64,000 nt of DNA, taken from contig CBDDBN010000008.1 in the NCBI GenBank assembly GCA_965225735.1, positions 1 to 64,000 on the forward strand, in the 5' to 3' direction. Shown piece after piece: positions 39,376-48,102 of this stretch. The notes below the pieces were generated by a model, which was not told the DNA's origin, did not search any database, and saw nothing but the letters and a program-made list of their open reading frames with translations. Every line of letters starts with the position of its first letter. Position 1 is the first letter of the stretch. The translations under genes were made by a program, and so were the position numbers. This DNA is from Denitrobaculum sp965225735. GTDB taxonomy: Bacteria; Pseudomonadota; Alphaproteobacteria; Kiloniellales; Kiloniellaceae.

Positions 39376-39714
39376 TCATTGACTGGGATCCCGAGCGCGC
39401 CACTGATGGAAAAGTTCGGTGGCGCGCGTTTTCCAGCGCAGCAGGGGAAGGGCGAACTGAGATATCGCGGCAAGAACAGCAAGGATAGTGACCGATAGGA
39501 CGCAGCAGGTCTCGAAAAGCAGTGTAGAAAAATCGCGGAGCAACTCGCTTCTCGGGCCGGCAGCGATCAGCCGAACGCCCATCCAATCGACATCTTGGCC
39601 GTCCCATACAGTCGTCATAATCAAGGAGACTGGAAATAGGACGGCGCACAACAGCAAGAGCCATATCAGGATCCCGTATAACCAATCCTCTTGCTGGTAA
39701 GCGGGCCGGTTCAT
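39376..39714 (-). CDS. Hypothetical two-helix membrane protein
   Basis: A 112-residue protein with two clear hydrophobic helices (about 10-35 and 65-92) separated by a loop containing WDGQDVDWMGVRL. I do not recognise the family. Its ATG at 39714 shares one base with the TGA of the upstream phosphatase gene (TGATG), so the pair is probably translationally coupled. A longer overlapping minus-strand frame in another phase lacks this logic. Possibly an accessory of the phosphatase (inference). Confidence 0.6.
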   Translation of the reverse strand: MNRPAYQQEDWLYGILIWLLLLCAVLFPVSLIMTTVWDGQDVDWMGVRLIAAGPRSELLRDFSTLLFETCCVLSVTILAVLAAISQFALPLLRWKTRATELFHQWRARDPSQ

Positions 39715-40313
39715 CAAAACCTTGCCCAGAACAGCTTTGAAGCCTGGAGCTTACCGCTCCATAGCTGCCGGACGAGATGGCGAAGGTCATCTCGCATGAG
39801 CAGACTGTAGGACCATCGCAGGGTCATCCCGCAAATCAGGCCAAGAGCCAGAGAAGCGACGATATCCAGAGGATAATGGAGACCGACCGTTACACGCGCC
39901 CAGCCGTTTACAAGTCCGAGGATCAGTGCGCTCCAGCCGATTGCCCGCCAGCCGAAACGCCCTACGCAAGCACCCCAAATAGCGAAAAGCAAGGCGGCGT
40001 GATCGCTGGGGAAGGACGGGTCTGTGTCATGAGGAAGCCACTGATTGCCAAGGCCAACGACGAAGGGCCGCTCCACGGGATGGAGGATGCCGATAATCTT
40101 GCTGAGAACCATAGCCATTGCGATGCTGGAAGCGATCATCACCATGACAGGCCAAGCGCGGGTAGGATCGCGCAACCAGGCGTAAACAAGTATCATGGCA
40201 AGTATGAATTGTGGCGCCTCCGCGAAGAAGCTGGCGGTCTGGACGTAAGCCCACGAAGCATCTTTGTCCGCGTTCAGAAACAGAAAAAACGATTGGTTGA
40301 GTTCGTCGATCAT
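39714..40313 (-). CDS. PAP2 family membrane phosphatase, undecaprenyl-diphosphatase type
   Basis: A 199-residue polytopic membrane protein with the three PAP2 motifs: KIIGILHPVERP (about 72-83), PSFPSDHA (about 98-105) and ARVTVGLHYPLD (about 138-149). FPSDHAA rather than PSGH is the BcrC-like form, which dephosphorylates undecaprenyl diphosphate to recycle the cell-wall lipid carrier. Other lipid phosphates cannot be excluded. It is followed by the coupled small membrane protein. Confidence 0.87.
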   Translation of the reverse strand: MIDELNQSFFLFLNADKDASWAYVQTASFFAEAPQFILAMILVYAWLRDPTRAWPVMVMIASSIAMAMVLSKIIGILHPVERPFVVGLGNQWLPHDTDPSFPSDHAALLFAIWGACVGRFGWRAIGWSALILGLVNGWARVTVGLHYPLDIVASLALGLICGMTLRWSYSLLMRDDLRHLVRQLWSGKLQASKLFWARF

Positions 40314-40474
40314 GACGGCAAATCCTCACGGCAGGTGGGTCTTTGCCTCGGTCGCCGGATCCGCTCGATCCCAGCTGGCAGACCGGGCTTTCTATCTGCG
40401 AAAGCCTAGCTGGGAGGGGCTAACCCGGAGATGGCCAGAAGGTTAACTTCTTGTCATGTTCGCTGGTGGAACCT

Positions 40475-41836
40475 TTAGCTCAAAGGAAAGGAGAGCGTGA
40501 CGCGGAGCCCTTTGGCATTTTCGAGACGGACCTGGCCACGGTGCAGCCGCACAACCGCGGCAACCAGGGAAAGGCCCAAACCGTTCCCTGGATGAGTCCG
40601 GCTGTTTTCGACCCTGTAAAAACGTTCGAAGACCCGTTCTAGATCCTCTTCGGGAATGCCCTGACCCTGGTCTTGCACCATGACCTCTGCGAGTTGACCA
40701 TTGCGCCTGAGATCGATTCTGATGGTTCCGTTATCGCTGCTATACTTGATGGCGTTGTCGAGCAGGTTCGCAACCGACTGAAACAGCAAATCGCGATCTC
40801 CAATCAGGCGGATGGCGTCTTCTGCCTGCAGATCGAACCTTTGACCGCGTTCTTCGGCAATGGGTTCGTAGAAGTCCACCCCGTCCTGCAGCAAGGTGCC
40901 AAGATCGACCTCGGCGAACTCGCTGAGACTATCGCCGGCTTCCACACGGGAAATTCTCAGTAAGGCATTGAAAGTCGAGAGCAAACGATCGAGTTCGCCA
41001 ACCGAAAGGCCGATTTCCTGGCGCTTGTCCTCCTCGGTTTCCGCTAGAGCCAGGGTTTCGAGACGCCCCCGCAAGCGTGTCAAAGGGGTTTTAAGGTCAT
41101 GGGCGATACTGTTGGTGACCTGCCGGACGCCCTGCATGAGCTGTTCGTTGCGGTCCAAGGTCTCATTCAGTGTCTGAGAAATAGCATCGATTTCATCTCG
41201 TAGACCGGCCACGGGAATGCGGTGAGATAGATTGCCCTCGGCGATTTCGCCGCAAGTTTCTGAGATCAGCTGCAGGCGGCTTCGAACATTGGCGTGCAGA
41301 TAAAGGCCAGCGAGCGCACAGGTCGTGAGCGTAACGGCAAGGACGATTGCAAGGATGAGAAGCGTCCGTCCTCCCAACTCACCTTCGGCGACAGTATCCC
41401 GTGCGACAAGAAGATGATGACCATCCGGCAAGGCCAGGTGCAGGATCCGCAAATCCCTGTCGAAGCGATAGCCCGGCCCACGGTCGATTTCGAACCAGCC
41501 CGCGTCCCTGGGCATACCGGCCGGCCAGGCGGGAATGTTACCCAAAATCGGTTCGAACATCTGGTCGGTAAGCAGGTAGACCACATCTTCGCGGGTCAGG
41601 CGTTTCAGCCGGGTTTTGAGCAGCTCCGTAAGAAGTTCTAGGCCGCCGCTTTCGTAGTATTCGACCAGGCCATTGGCATCGGCCTCGATCGTGTTATCAA
41701 TTTCCTTTTCCAGGAAGGTTTCCGACAACCAATAGATGGCGCCTGCAAAAAGCACCGATTGAATGACGAAGACGCTCGCAAAAGTCGCCGTGTACTTAAA
41801 GGCGATCGAGCGCCGGAAATCCGCTTTAGTCGCCAC
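40475..41836 (-). CDS. Two-component sensor histidine kinase
   Basis: I take the start as GTG 41836, which overlaps the response-regulator stop by 11 bases; the longer frame lies inside that gene. Of 453 residues: helix at about 11-37, periplasmic domain of about 120 residues, helix at about 158-180, HAMP, HisKA with His246 in SIAHDLKTPLTRL, and HATPase with NLLDNAIKYS, DQGQGIPEED and NGLGLSLV. The layout is PhoQ/QseC-like. The stimulus is unknown. Confidence 0.92.
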   Translation of the reverse strand: MATKADFRRSIAFKYTATFASVFVIQSVLFAGAIYWLSETFLEKEIDNTIEADANGLVEYYESGGLELLTELLKTRLKRLTREDVVYLLTDQMFEPILGNIPAWPAGMPRDAGWFEIDRGPGYRFDRDLRILHLALPDGHHLLVARDTVAEGELGGRTLLILAIVLAVTLTTCALAGLYLHANVRSRLQLISETCGEIAEGNLSHRIPVAGLRDEIDAISQTLNETLDRNEQLMQGVRQVTNSIAHDLKTPLTRLRGRLETLALAETEEDKRQEIGLSVGELDRLLSTFNALLRISRVEAGDSLSEFAEVDLGTLLQDGVDFYEPIAEERGQRFDLQAEDAIRLIGDRDLLFQSVANLLDNAIKYSSDNGTIRIDLRRNGQLAEVMVQDQGQGIPEEDLERVFERFYRVENSRTHPGNGLGLSLVAAVVRLHRGQVRLENAKGLRVTLSFPLS

Positions 41837-42500
41837 GAATGGAATATCCGGCGCCGCGGACAGTGTGCAGCAGGCTGGGTGAAAAGCCTTTATCGATCTT
41901 GTTGCGTAAGCGGCTGATGTGAACATCAATCACATTGGTCTGAGGATCGAAATTGTAATCCCACACGTGCTCCAAAATCATGGTCCGGGTCACGATCTGA
42001 CCGGCATGGCGCATGAGAAATTCCAGCAGTTGGAACTCCCGAGGCTTAAGATCGATTTCCTGGCCCATGCGACAGGCTTTCCGGGTCAGAAGGTCTACGG
42101 ACAGGTTCCCGACCTGAAGCTGTGTTTCACTGCTGTGAGCGAGGTTGCGCTTTAGCAGGACCTGTACGCGGGTGACCAGCTCGGTAATGGAAAAGGGTTT
42201 GGCCATATAGTCGTCGCTGCCAGCGCGCAGGCCTTCGATGCGCTGATTCACCTCACCCATGGCACTCAGGATCAGAACCGGGACCACGTTCCCAGTCGTT
42301 CGCAGAGTTTTCAGCAGTGAGAGGCCATCAACTTGCGGCAACATCCGGTCGAGAACAATGATGTCATAGGGCTCACTCGCCGCGAGAAACAAGCCTTCGC
42401 GGCCGTCCAGCGCGGCGTCGACCGCAAAGCCATTTTCACGAAGGCCTTTCGCAACAAAATCAGCCACTTGCTTGTCGTCTTCAATGACAAGTGCGCGCAT
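41826..42500 (-). CDS. OmpR/PhoB-type response regulator
   Basis: A 224-residue response regulator: receiver with the acidic pocket (VIEDD), the phosphoacceptor Asp51 in IIVLDRMLP and the conserved Lys in AKPF; winged-helix DNA-binding domain from about 128 with DLKPREFQLLEFLMRH and RLRNKIDKG. It lies one base after the PepSY gene and overlaps the kinase, so the three form one operon. Confidence 0.95.
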   Translation of the reverse strand: MRALVIEDDKQVADFVAKGLRENGFAVDAALDGREGLFLAASEPYDIIVLDRMLPQVDGLSLLKTLRTTGNVVPVLILSAMGEVNQRIEGLRAGSDDYMAKPFSITELVTRVQVLLKRNLAHSSETQLQVGNLSVDLLTRKACRMGQEIDLKPREFQLLEFLMRHAGQIVTRTMILEHVWDYNFDPQTNVIDVHISRLRNKIDKGFSPSLLHTVRGAGYSIRGD

Positions 42501-42501
42501 G

Positions 42502-43095
42502 TCATCCGCCGCTCGAATAGTGGCGATAGAAGATAATTTTGCCGCTTTGACCGCTGATCACGGCCGTCGACAGACGCCCCTTGTCCAGGGTCTGAACCTC
42601 GTAGAATATCCGCCCGCGTTCTTCCTCCAGCGTCAGAGCAATGGCCTTGCCCTCTAGCTGAGATAAGCCTTTCATCAGCATCGCGGCGATTTCTTTTTGC
42701 TGAGCTTCGCTCATGGAACGCCCACCGAAGATAAAGTCACCGCCTGAGGCCATGTGATTGACCACGGTTTCACCCAGGTCCAGGCCACGGTCGGCCACTT
42801 TGCGTTCCCGGGGATCTATTTCCAGATTGTAAACATCGCGCTCGCTCGTGATCTCGATCTCAAAATGAAGGCGTTCATCGCTCCACTCGACACGGGCCTG
42901 TTGAACCAGGCCGGGTTGCTGTTCCAATGCAAACTCAACGGCTTGCGGAAGGGTCATGGCTTCCTGATTGAGCGTTTCGAGTAACTCAATCAAGGCAAAA
43001 GGGGCGTCGTGGTCCCAGTCTCCCGCGGTCGTTTCGCTGGTGGCTGACAGAAGCGCGAAGGCAAAGGCAATCGGCAAACGCCGTAATGATTTCAT
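42502..43095 (-). CDS. Periplasmic PepSY-like protein of the two-component operon
   Basis: A 197-residue exported protein. A signal peptide (MKSLRRLPIAFAFALLSA) is followed by two PepSY-like repeats: TLPQAVEFALEQQPGLVQQ with an acidic beta segment (HFEIEITSE), and a second unit with AIALTLEEERGRIFYEVQTL. An ATG at 43110 is an alternative start; 43095 has GGAAAG at better spacing. PepSY domains are thought to inhibit proteases or to sense. Here one directly precedes a regulator and kinase, so it may tune the kinase or be a regulated product (inference). Confidence 0.75.
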   Translation of the reverse strand: MKSLRRLPIAFAFALLSATSETTAGDWDHDAPFALIELLETLNQEAMTLPQAVEFALEQQPGLVQQARVEWSDERLHFEIEITSERDVYNLEIDPRERKVADRGLDLGETVVNHMASGGDFIFGGRSMSEAQQKEIAAMLMKGLSQLEGKAIALTLEEERGRIFYEVQTLDKGRLSTAVISGQSGKIIFYRHYSSGG

Positions 43096-43245
43096 CGGGG
43101 TGCTTTCCATATCTGCTCAATCTATCCGCAGATTAGCCAAAAGCCACTGATATCAAGCTGTCGCGCGCATTAATTTTTGTTCATCTATGGGAGATACAGG
43201 CGGTCTTGGCGAGCTCGGACCGATATGCTCAACGACCTTTGGTGC

Positions 43246-44292
43246 TCAACGCGCGGCGAGAAGGGCGCTATGCAGCTCGTTGGCAAGCCTTATGAGGTCC
43301 GTGTCCAGGCTCTGAGCGCTGTGCGGTTTCGCCTTGATCAGAGCGTTCTTCTTTGCTGAAGCATCTAACCGAAGACCCGCGCGTTCGAAGAGCCTTGCTT
43401 CTTCGCGATGATCGGATTTGCAGAGCTCCTCGTAGGAAAACAGCGTGGCGTTCGGTGGCCGGTTCTTCAGGACATGGCGATAGGCATCGATCCAGCAGCA
43501 CAGCCAGTAGTCGAGGCTGTCGGGCGTGAAATCCTCGGCGCCCGCGGGCAACTCTCCGAAACGGAAGGGCCGGTGATTGCCTCCGAACTCATGATGGCCC
43601 AGCCAATTCATATATTCGAGCGCGAAGGGGTCCTGCGCATGGGTCGCACAAAACAATGCGTGCTGCCGTTTCAAGGAAAGCGCATGTTGAACCGGATCGC
43701 GAAAGGGAATGACGATCGTTGCCGAAGGGAAGGCTTCGGAGATTGCCGTCAAACGCAGCAGGTTATTGTTGTTTTTGGAAAGATACCGCTCGTTCCGAGC
43801 TGTCCCTTCGCTTGCCAGGACATTGCGAACGAAGCGGCGGTACTGATCGAGGATATCGGCGTCCGGCTGATGGGGTCGCAGAGCATCGGCAAAGATATAG
43901 TCGTTGCCGCAAAAAGACCGCCAGAAGACTTCTTCGAAGGCCTCAGGACTATCGAAGTCCACCAGCAGACGGTCCCCATGGGCGCGCTCTTCCTTTTCCT
44001 TGTGGCGGCGAAAAAGCGAGGACAGCCCCGACCACGTCTTGGGCATCAACACAAAAGGCATATCCCTGTATGTCAGGGAACGGAAGCCGCCCTCTTGATA
44101 AAGACTGCTCATCACCACCGTCGTGCCGGCGCGCGCGAGACCGGCCACGAATACATGCGCCCCGTCCTCTACGCCCACTGCCTGGCGATTCATAAGGGTT
44201 TCAAGATCGTGCGAGGCTTGCGCCACCATCGGCGACGCCAGAGCGAGGCGATGGAGGGCGCGCGCGGTCGCGCCGTAGGCGCTAGCGGACAA
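43246..44292 (-). CDS. P-loop sulfotransferase family protein
   Basis: A 348-residue sulfotransferase. The PAPS 5'-phosphosulfate loop is HVFVAGLARAGTT (46-58) and the 3'-phosphate site is in the segment with ATIVIPFRDPVQHALSLKRQ. LSKNNNNLLRL resembles the KNP/KxN element of this family. It has no signal peptide, so it should act in the cytoplasm with PAPS. The start is a TTG at 44292 with GAGGT seven bases upstream, inside the end of the preceding gene. It is the last gene of a four-gene overlapping operon. The acceptor is unknown; glycans, lipids or peptides are all possible. Confidence 0.82.
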   Translation of the reverse strand: MSASAYGATARALHRLALASPMVAQASHDLETLMNRQAVGVEDGAHVFVAGLARAGTTVVMSSLYQEGGFRSLTYRDMPFVLMPKTWSGLSSLFRRHKEKEERAHGDRLLVDFDSPEAFEEVFWRSFCGNDYIFADALRPHQPDADILDQYRRFVRNVLASEGTARNERYLSKNNNNLLRLTAISEAFPSATIVIPFRDPVQHALSLKRQHALFCATHAQDPFALEYMNWLGHHEFGGNHRPFRFGELPAGAEDFTPDSLDYWLCCWIDAYRHVLKNRPPNATLFSYEELCKSDHREEARLFERAGLRLDASAKKNALIKAKPHSAQSLDTDLIRLANELHSALLAAR

Positions 44293-44659
44293 GCCGGGAC
44301 CTCATGACGTAGTAGGCCGTCGCCGCCAGCAGGGACAACGCAATCGCCATCCAACTCGAAAACAGATGTTCGATCGAGAGCGTGGGATCCACAAAAGCCT
44401 TGGCGAAGAAAGCAGGAATCACGGCGACGAACACGGCTCCCACGATAAACAGAATAAGCAGCAGGCTGCTCATCATGAGTTCCCGCGCATAGCGCAGCAT
44501 AACGCGCTCTTTCCAATGGTCGGAAACAGTCTGCGCGGCAATGACGTGACCGGCCTTTCGGGTGGTGCCGAAGAGACGCTGCGCCTGCGCAATGACCGGC
44601 AGGCGCATAAAGAGTTCCACCGCGATACAGCTGGCTAGGATGACCAGCAGATAGCTCAC
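44282..44659 (-). CDS. Membrane protein of the sulfotransferase operon
   Basis: A 125-residue protein with three hydrophobic segments (about 2-20, 63-88 and 98-118) and a basic loop (GTTRKAGHVIAAQ) that could face the cytoplasm. I do not recognise a family. The start is GTG at 44659, sharing bases with the stop of the upstream small gene (GTGA). Its end overlaps the sulfotransferase start by 11 bases. The tight coupling suggests that it works with the enzymes beside it. Confidence 0.6.
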   Translation of the reverse strand: MSYLLVILASCIAVELFMRLPVIAQAQRLFGTTRKAGHVIAAQTVSDHWKERVMLRYARELMMSSLLLILFIVGAVFVAVIPAFFAKAFVDPTLSIEHLFSSWMAIALSLLAATAYYVMRSRLVR

Positions 44660-44874
44660 GCCTGCTTCTCTGCCTTTCTGGGCGCCGGCTTTTTCTTAAA
44701 CAGACGCTTCAGCGGATACCAGAACACCGCGAACAGCGCCAAGATGATCGATAATGCAACACCAAGTACAGCGCCAACCGCGCCCAAGCCGAGCCCTGGC
44801 CCGACATAGGCTTGTGCCGTTCCCGCTGTTGACAGGGCGATTGCGAAAATAAGAAACGCAGTCACTTTTCGCAT
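44656..44874 (-). CDS. Small AYVGPG membrane protein
   Basis: A 72-residue protein: an apparent signal peptide ending TAQA, then YVGPGLGLGAVGAVLGVALS, one long helix (about 31-55) and a Lys-rich tail (KRLFKKKPAPRK). The layout is the same as that of the 78-residue protein at 56209-56445: cleavable-looking N-terminus, A-Y-x-x-P-G-x-G, one helix, basic end. It overlaps its upstream neighbour (arylsulfotransferase) by 13 bases and its downstream one by 4. Function unknown. An aromatic-xx-PG-x-G start after a signal sequence could mark a maturation or assembly site (speculation). Confidence 0.65.
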   Translation of the reverse strand: MRKVTAFLIFAIALSTAGTAQAYVGPGLGLGAVGAVLGVALSIILALFAVFWYPLKRLFKKKPAPRKAEKQA

Positions 44875-46175
44875 GACGGAAATCCTTCAAAGCTAAAGAA
44901 ATCGGGTTCCAGGAAACGTGCCTCGGCGACGCGCAAAGCCCGTTGCTCGTCCCAGGCGTAGCTGTTGATGAAATCGAAGATGACTTCGCCGTTCCGGTCG
45001 ATTTCGAACAAGCGTCCCTGAAGGCCACTGCTGACCAGGACAGATCCCTGCGGGGTCACCTGATGCATGCCGTTGAATGTCGAACGAAAATCGTAGCTCT
45101 CGCCCGCCAAGAGTTTTTGGAAGGCAAAGGTCTGCGGGTCGATTGAAATAATATTGGAATACTTGCCCAGACCGCGTTCGTTGTTGCTGAAAACGGTGAT
45201 GGTTCCATCCGCATTCCAGTCCGGATCATGTTGCCGGTCCCAGGGGCCGACCCGCCACCATTTGATCTCCAGACTGTCGGGATCCAGCACGAAGACCAGG
45301 TTTGTCGTGCGGAAACTGACGAGCACATCGCCCTTTTCGAAGCCCGGAAAAGCGGGCAGGAGTTCCGCGCTGAGGGCGTCGATATCGTTGCCATGTACCG
45401 CGTCGGGAACATCCCGTTCCGCCTGAAGATCGAATATGTGGAGGTCTGGGTTCTTGTGGCGCACATCCTTCATATCGATGGTCTTGAGGATGCTGCCATC
45501 TTCCACGCTTACGAGATGGAGTTCGTGATCGAAGGCCTTTTGGGATCCGCCGAAGGTCCAGAAGCTGTTTTCGTCGGTCAGGGAGACCGTATGGTGATAT
45601 TGGCCTTCCAGTGTCCAGACCTGGCGGCTGCAAATATCGACCTTGACCAGACCGCCAGCCTTTTCCTGCATGGAGAAGATGACCGATCCGTCAGGCAGGA
45701 CCGCAACGCCGTAAAGGTTCTTAAGAACATCCGGCGTTTCATTTCCGGGCAGGCTCTCGGTACTCAACTGCCAGCGATGACGCACCTGGCCTTGTTCATC
45801 GATCAGAATCGCGCCCCAAAAGTGTTCTTCGAAATCGAAGGCGCCGAAGAGGATTCGATAGCCCGGCGTTTGTCCGGCCGCCAGAAAGAGTCTCGGAAGA
45901 TCGCGCCGTGGACGTAGTCCCTCGATCCTCAGCTCACGAAAGGTACGGTCTGGTGCAGGCGTAACGCTATGCAGCAAACGCTCGGGCGCAATATCGAAAT
46001 CGTTCTTTAGCTTGCTGAGTATATCTGCATCTTCTGTCGGATCGCCCGCCAGAAAATCCTGAACATTCTTGAGTACAGCGTAAGGAAACACCTCGTATTT
46101 GCCGATCGCCACACCCCAGCCGATAAAAAGCAGCGCAAATAGATAGAGGAGTCCGGCACGTTGCGCAAAATTCAT
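44862..46175 (-). CDS. Membrane-anchored arylsulfotransferase-family protein
   Basis: A 437-residue protein with one N-terminal anchor helix (about 7-26) and a beta-propeller-like body outside the membrane. Features of the arylsulfotransferase (ASST) families are visible: GQYHHTVSL near 191-199 (paired His), HGNDIDAL at 261-268, and KWWRVGPWDRQHDP at 305-318 followed by NADGTITVFSNN. Characterised ASSTs move sulfate from aryl sulfates without PAPS, through a His intermediate; other members of the fold are uncharacterised, so sulfate transfer is not certain. TAGGAAG precedes the ATG. It is the first gene of the overlapping operon ending in the sulfotransferase. Confidence 0.75.
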   Translation of the reverse strand: MNFAQRAGLLYLFALLFIGWGVAIGKYEVFPYAVLKNVQDFLAGDPTEDADILSKLKNDFDIAPERLLHSVTPAPDRTFRELRIEGLRPRRDLPRLFLAAGQTPGYRILFGAFDFEEHFWGAILIDEQGQVRHRWQLSTESLPGNETPDVLKNLYGVAVLPDGSVIFSMQEKAGGLVKVDICSRQVWTLEGQYHHTVSLTDENSFWTFGGSQKAFDHELHLVSVEDGSILKTIDMKDVRHKNPDLHIFDLQAERDVPDAVHGNDIDALSAELLPAFPGFEKGDVLVSFRTTNLVFVLDPDSLEIKWWRVGPWDRQHDPDWNADGTITVFSNNERGLGKYSNIISIDPQTFAFQKLLAGESYDFRSTFNGMHQVTPQGSVLVSSGLQGRLFEIDRNGEVIFDFINSYAWDEQRALRVAEARFLEPDFFSFEGFPSCEK

Positions 46176-46394
46176 TACTTCCTACCAAGAAGCAGTTTAT
46201 ATGCGCCGAATTGATTTTCTTATGTCCGCTAGCCTCAATCCCCAACAGGCTTCTTGGAGCAGATGATTATCGTAAGCGTTGGTTTTTTCAAGCCGGATAT
46301 CGCCGCTTGAAGTGATCAATTTGTGGCAGGGATTGGAGGCATTCTTCCAGACTCTCCGGAAACGTCCGTTTCCTGCGGAAGGCTGGGTTGAACA

Positions 46395-46424
46395 AGAAAA
46401 AGGCCGGCTCCAGAAGAGCCGGCC
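46395..46424 (-). terminator. Rho-independent terminator of the GMC oxidoreductase operon
   Basis: Perfect 9-bp stem GGCCGGCTC/GAGCCGGCC (46402-46424), followed on the minus strand by TTTTTCTTGTT, 31 bases after the oxidoreductase stop. The remaining interval to 46175, about 220 bases, presumably carries the promoter of the arylsulfotransferase operon; no gene is seen. Confidence 0.88.
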
Positions 46425-46454
46425 AGAGTGAGCAGCCTAGGAAGCCTGCAGGGT

Positions 46455-48026
46455 TTAAATAGCGCCCTTCGACATCTGGTCGGCGATGTAATCCGCCTGC
46501 CGGATTGCCAGAGCCACGATGGTCAGGGTCGGGTTTTCCGCCGCACCGGTCGTGAACTGACTGCCGTCAGAAACGAAGAGATTTTTGATGTCATGGGTTT
46601 GGCCATGCTTGTTGACCACACCGTCCGCGGCCTTGGCGCTCATGCGGTTCGTGCCGAGATTGTGGGTCGAAGGGTAGGGGGGTGTCGGGAAGGTCCGCGT
46701 CGCACCCACCGCGTCATAGACCGCTGCCCCCTGCTGATAAGCATGGTTGCGCATGGCAATGTCGTTTTCATGGTCGTCGAAGCGGACATCCGGCACCGGC
46801 AAGCCATGCTGGTCCTTCAGTTCGCTGTGCAGGCTGACCGCATTGCTCTCTTGCGGCATATCCTCGCCGACAATCCACATACCCGCCATATGGTCGTATG
46901 CATCCAGAGCTGAGGTGAACTCACGTCCCCAGGACCCCGGTTGCAGGAACGCCGCCATGAAGGGCAGACCGAGCGACAGGGTTTCCAACTCGTAGCCGCC
47001 GGCAAAACCGCGCGATGGATCATGCACCGACTCGTCCTGAATAATCCCTGCCATGGTCGTGCCGCGGTACATGTTCACCGGCCGGTCGAACAGCGCATAG
47101 ACGGAGCCGGTCATATGCCGCATATAGTTCTTGCCGACCTGTCCCGAGGAATTGGCCAAGCCGTCAGGATACTTGGCCGACGCCGAATTCAGCAGCAGGC
47201 GCGGGGACTCGATGGAATTCCCGGCCACACAGACTGCGCGGGCCGCCTGCCGTTGCTGATTGCCGTCTTTATCGGCGTAAACGACGCCTGTGACCTTGCC
47301 GTTCGCATCGTGCTCGATCTGCAGCACCTGGGCATTGGGCCGAACCTCGAGCTTGCCTGTGGCTTCGCCCTTCGGAATCTCCGAATAGAGCGTCGACCAC
47401 TTCGCCGCGAACTTGCAACCCTGGAAGCAGAAGCCGACCTGCTGGCAAGCCGCGCGGCCGTCGCGAGGTTGAGAGTTAATCGCCATGCGACCGGTGTGGC
47501 ATTGCTTGTAGCCCAGTTTATCCGCACCGGCCTTCATGATTTTGAAGTTGTTGTTGCCAGGCAGACCGGGAATGCCATTGGTGCGGGTCACGCCCATCCT
47601 ATCCTCAGCCTTATCGTAATAAGGCTCCATTTCCTGGAGGGTCAGAGGCCAATCGAGCAGATTTGCGCCGGCAACCTCACCATAGGTCGTCCGGACTTTG
47701 AATTCATGCTCCTGAAAGCGCAGGGAAGCGCCGGCCCAGTGGGTCGTCGATCCGCCGACGGCCTTCACGATCCAGGCCGGCAAATTGGGAAAGTCCGTGG
47801 AAACCTGCCAGGAACCGGAGGTCGTGCGATTGTCCAGCCAAGCCAGCTGACCGAAGCTATCCCACTCGTCATTGATAAAGTCATCGGCCTCGTGCCGTCC
47901 GCCGGCTTCGAGAATCACCGTGTCGATGCCCTTTTGGGCGAGTTCATTGCCGAGCGTTCCGCCGCCGGCTCCCGAACCGATGACCACCACCACCGAGTCA
48001 TCGTTGAGTTCATAAGGCGCTGTCAT
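46455..48026 (-). CDS. GMC-family oxidoreductase (gluconate dehydrogenase large-subunit type)
   Basis: A 523-residue FAD enzyme. The dinucleotide fold VVVIGSGAGGGTLGNELA (11-28) is at the N-terminus, and the C-terminal substrate region has STHNLGTNRM, then FVSDGSQFTTGAAENPTLT, holding the His and Asn typical of the active site. GMC enzymes oxidise sugars or alcohols; the substrate here is unknown. It has no signal peptide but lies just downstream of a Tat-signal subunit-3 protein, so it may be exported as a complex with it. The third (cytochrome c) subunit of gluconate dehydrogenases is not encoded nearby. Confidence 0.87.
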   Translation of the reverse strand: MTAPYELNDDSVVVVIGSGAGGGTLGNELAQKGIDTVILEAGGRHEADDFINDEWDSFGQLAWLDNRTTSGSWQVSTDFPNLPAWIVKAVGGSTTHWAGASLRFQEHEFKVRTTYGEVAGANLLDWPLTLQEMEPYYDKAEDRMGVTRTNGIPGLPGNNNFKIMKAGADKLGYKQCHTGRMAINSQPRDGRAACQQVGFCFQGCKFAAKWSTLYSEIPKGEATGKLEVRPNAQVLQIEHDANGKVTGVVYADKDGNQQRQAARAVCVAGNSIESPRLLLNSASAKYPDGLANSSGQVGKNYMRHMTGSVYALFDRPVNMYRGTTMAGIIQDESVHDPSRGFAGGYELETLSLGLPFMAAFLQPGSWGREFTSALDAYDHMAGMWIVGEDMPQESNAVSLHSELKDQHGLPVPDVRFDDHENDIAMRNHAYQQGAAVYDAVGATRTFPTPPYPSTHNLGTNRMSAKAADGVVNKHGQTHDIKNLFVSDGSQFTTGAAENPTLTIVALAIRQADYIADQMSKGAI

Positions 48027-48102
48027 AGTCTTTCTCCACCTCTTTGTCGGCGCCAGGCGCCGAAGAGTCCGATCGTTTCAGTTCTTTCGAGACGATCGTG
48101 CT

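Noticed and set aside
39000..39488. 162-codon plus-strand frame
   Set aside because: It runs through the coaD terminator, the tRNA-Lys promoter and the tRNA itself, so it cannot be a gene.
39323..39790. 155-codon minus-strand frame overlapping the small membrane protein
   Set aside because: The 39376-39714 frame has two clean membrane helices and a TGATG junction with the phosphatase gene; this one has neither.
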